Positions 55,267 through 55,509 of a stretch of DNA of 55,509 bases are shown here, one piece after another (the stretch's first letter is position 1; each line of letters starts with the position of its first letter). Origin of the DNA: a virus; IMG/VR virus record IMGVR_UViG_3300046413_000510, positions 1 to 55,509 of that record; one strand, written 5' to 3'. Below the pieces are notes generated by a model, which ran no database searches, was not told where the DNA came from, and saw nothing but the letters and a program-made list of their open reading frames with translations. The position numbers and the translations under genes were made by a program.

Positions 55267-55509
55267 CAAGACCTTCCGTTGCTTTTTTCTCTGCAAGTTC
55301 TATCTCGGAGATTCTCATTTTTTCGGCATAAGACATACCAAAAACCGTGTTATAAAAGAAATCAATAGGACTGGTACTTGACCAAGCCTCTAATAACTTT
55401 TCAAAATTTATATCTAAACCAGAATAGTAATGTGGATTAGTTTTTTTCAATTCAATATGGTCTTTGAAGAATTGTATTCTATTATCAAATTTGTCATTTT
55501 CTTTGGCAA
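55259..55509 (-). CDS. unidentified protein, 5' end cut by window
   Basis: The frame is open to the right edge of the window (no start codon with a good ribosome site is visible; an in-frame TTG at 55450 is not convincing), so only the last 82 codons are seen. Sequence contains YYSGLDINFEKLLEAWSSTSPIDFFYNTVFGMSYAEKMR, then a charged helix. Not recognised. Confidence 0.6.
   Translation of the reverse strand, partial: AKENDKFDNRIQFFKDHIELKKTNPHYYSGLDINFEKLLEAWSSTSPIDFFYNTVFGMSYAEKMRISEIELAEKKATEGLGV

Overview
This window is part of the genome of a T4-like contractile-tailed phage (myovirus) of the marine type. It is very AT-rich, with almost no intergenic space and many start/stop overlaps (ATGA, TAATG). 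I recognise a T4 baseplate/tail set (gp8, gp6, gp25, PAAR tip, gp5, gp27, gp53, gp48-like, gp54-like, gp26, tape measure), the head-completion nuclease gp4, and the T4 gene-order signature gp33-gp59-gp32. Two features point to an alphaproteobacterial host, plausibly SAR11-like or a relative. One is a 5-aminolevulinate synthase of the C4 (ALAS) type. The other is a circularly permuted, two-piece tmRNA of the kind typical of Alphaproteobacteria. Host assignment is inference. Terminase, portal and capsid genes lie outside the window.

Layout: 1-7405 (+) is a tightly coupled cassette of glycan/small-molecule enzymes: carbamoyltransferase, nitroreductase-like, methyltransferase-like, three glycosyltransferase-like proteins, a radical SAM enzyme and a QueC-like PP-loop enzyme. 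7383-25072 (-) holds a short epimerase, fibre/adhesin-type virion proteins and the baseplate wedge genes gp8, a gp7-position protein, gp6 and gp25. 25097-25888 (-) has the PAAR tip, a small conserved gene and a lipoprotein. 25916-27083 (+) is a small island with three short genes, tRNA-Arg(TCT), a Shine-Dalgarno-rich gene-free stretch and a strong terminator. 27081-28675 (-) is an ALAS/IscA operon. 28693-39612 (-) holds spike, hub, tail-tube and tape-measure genes, with gp4 alone on the + strand. 39684-44926 (-) holds gp32, peroxiredoxin, gp59, gp33, the tmRNA and an exonuclease. 44926-55509 (-) contains lysis enzymes, small conserved proteins, a winged-helix protein, glutaredoxin and a group of exported lipoproteins.

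Regulation: T4-type late promoters (TATAAATA) lie just upstream of many minus-strand genes, consistent with the gp33 co-activator encoded here. Sigma70-type promoters (TTGACA/TATAAT) mark early genes and the tRNA. In several cases the predicted +1 falls on, or next to, the A of the start codon, suggesting leaderless transcripts.

Most notable: (1) a phage-encoded permuted two-piece tmRNA with a readable 17-residue tag and a small ORF between its two pieces; (2) a -1 slippery heptamer at the end of gp26 that opens a 61-codon gp51-like extension; (3) an ALAS + IscA operon; (4) a cupredoxin-like metal-site motif at the tip of a fibre protein; (5) a layer of 32-54 residue membrane, lipoprotein and Cys-rich genes hidden between the larger ones.
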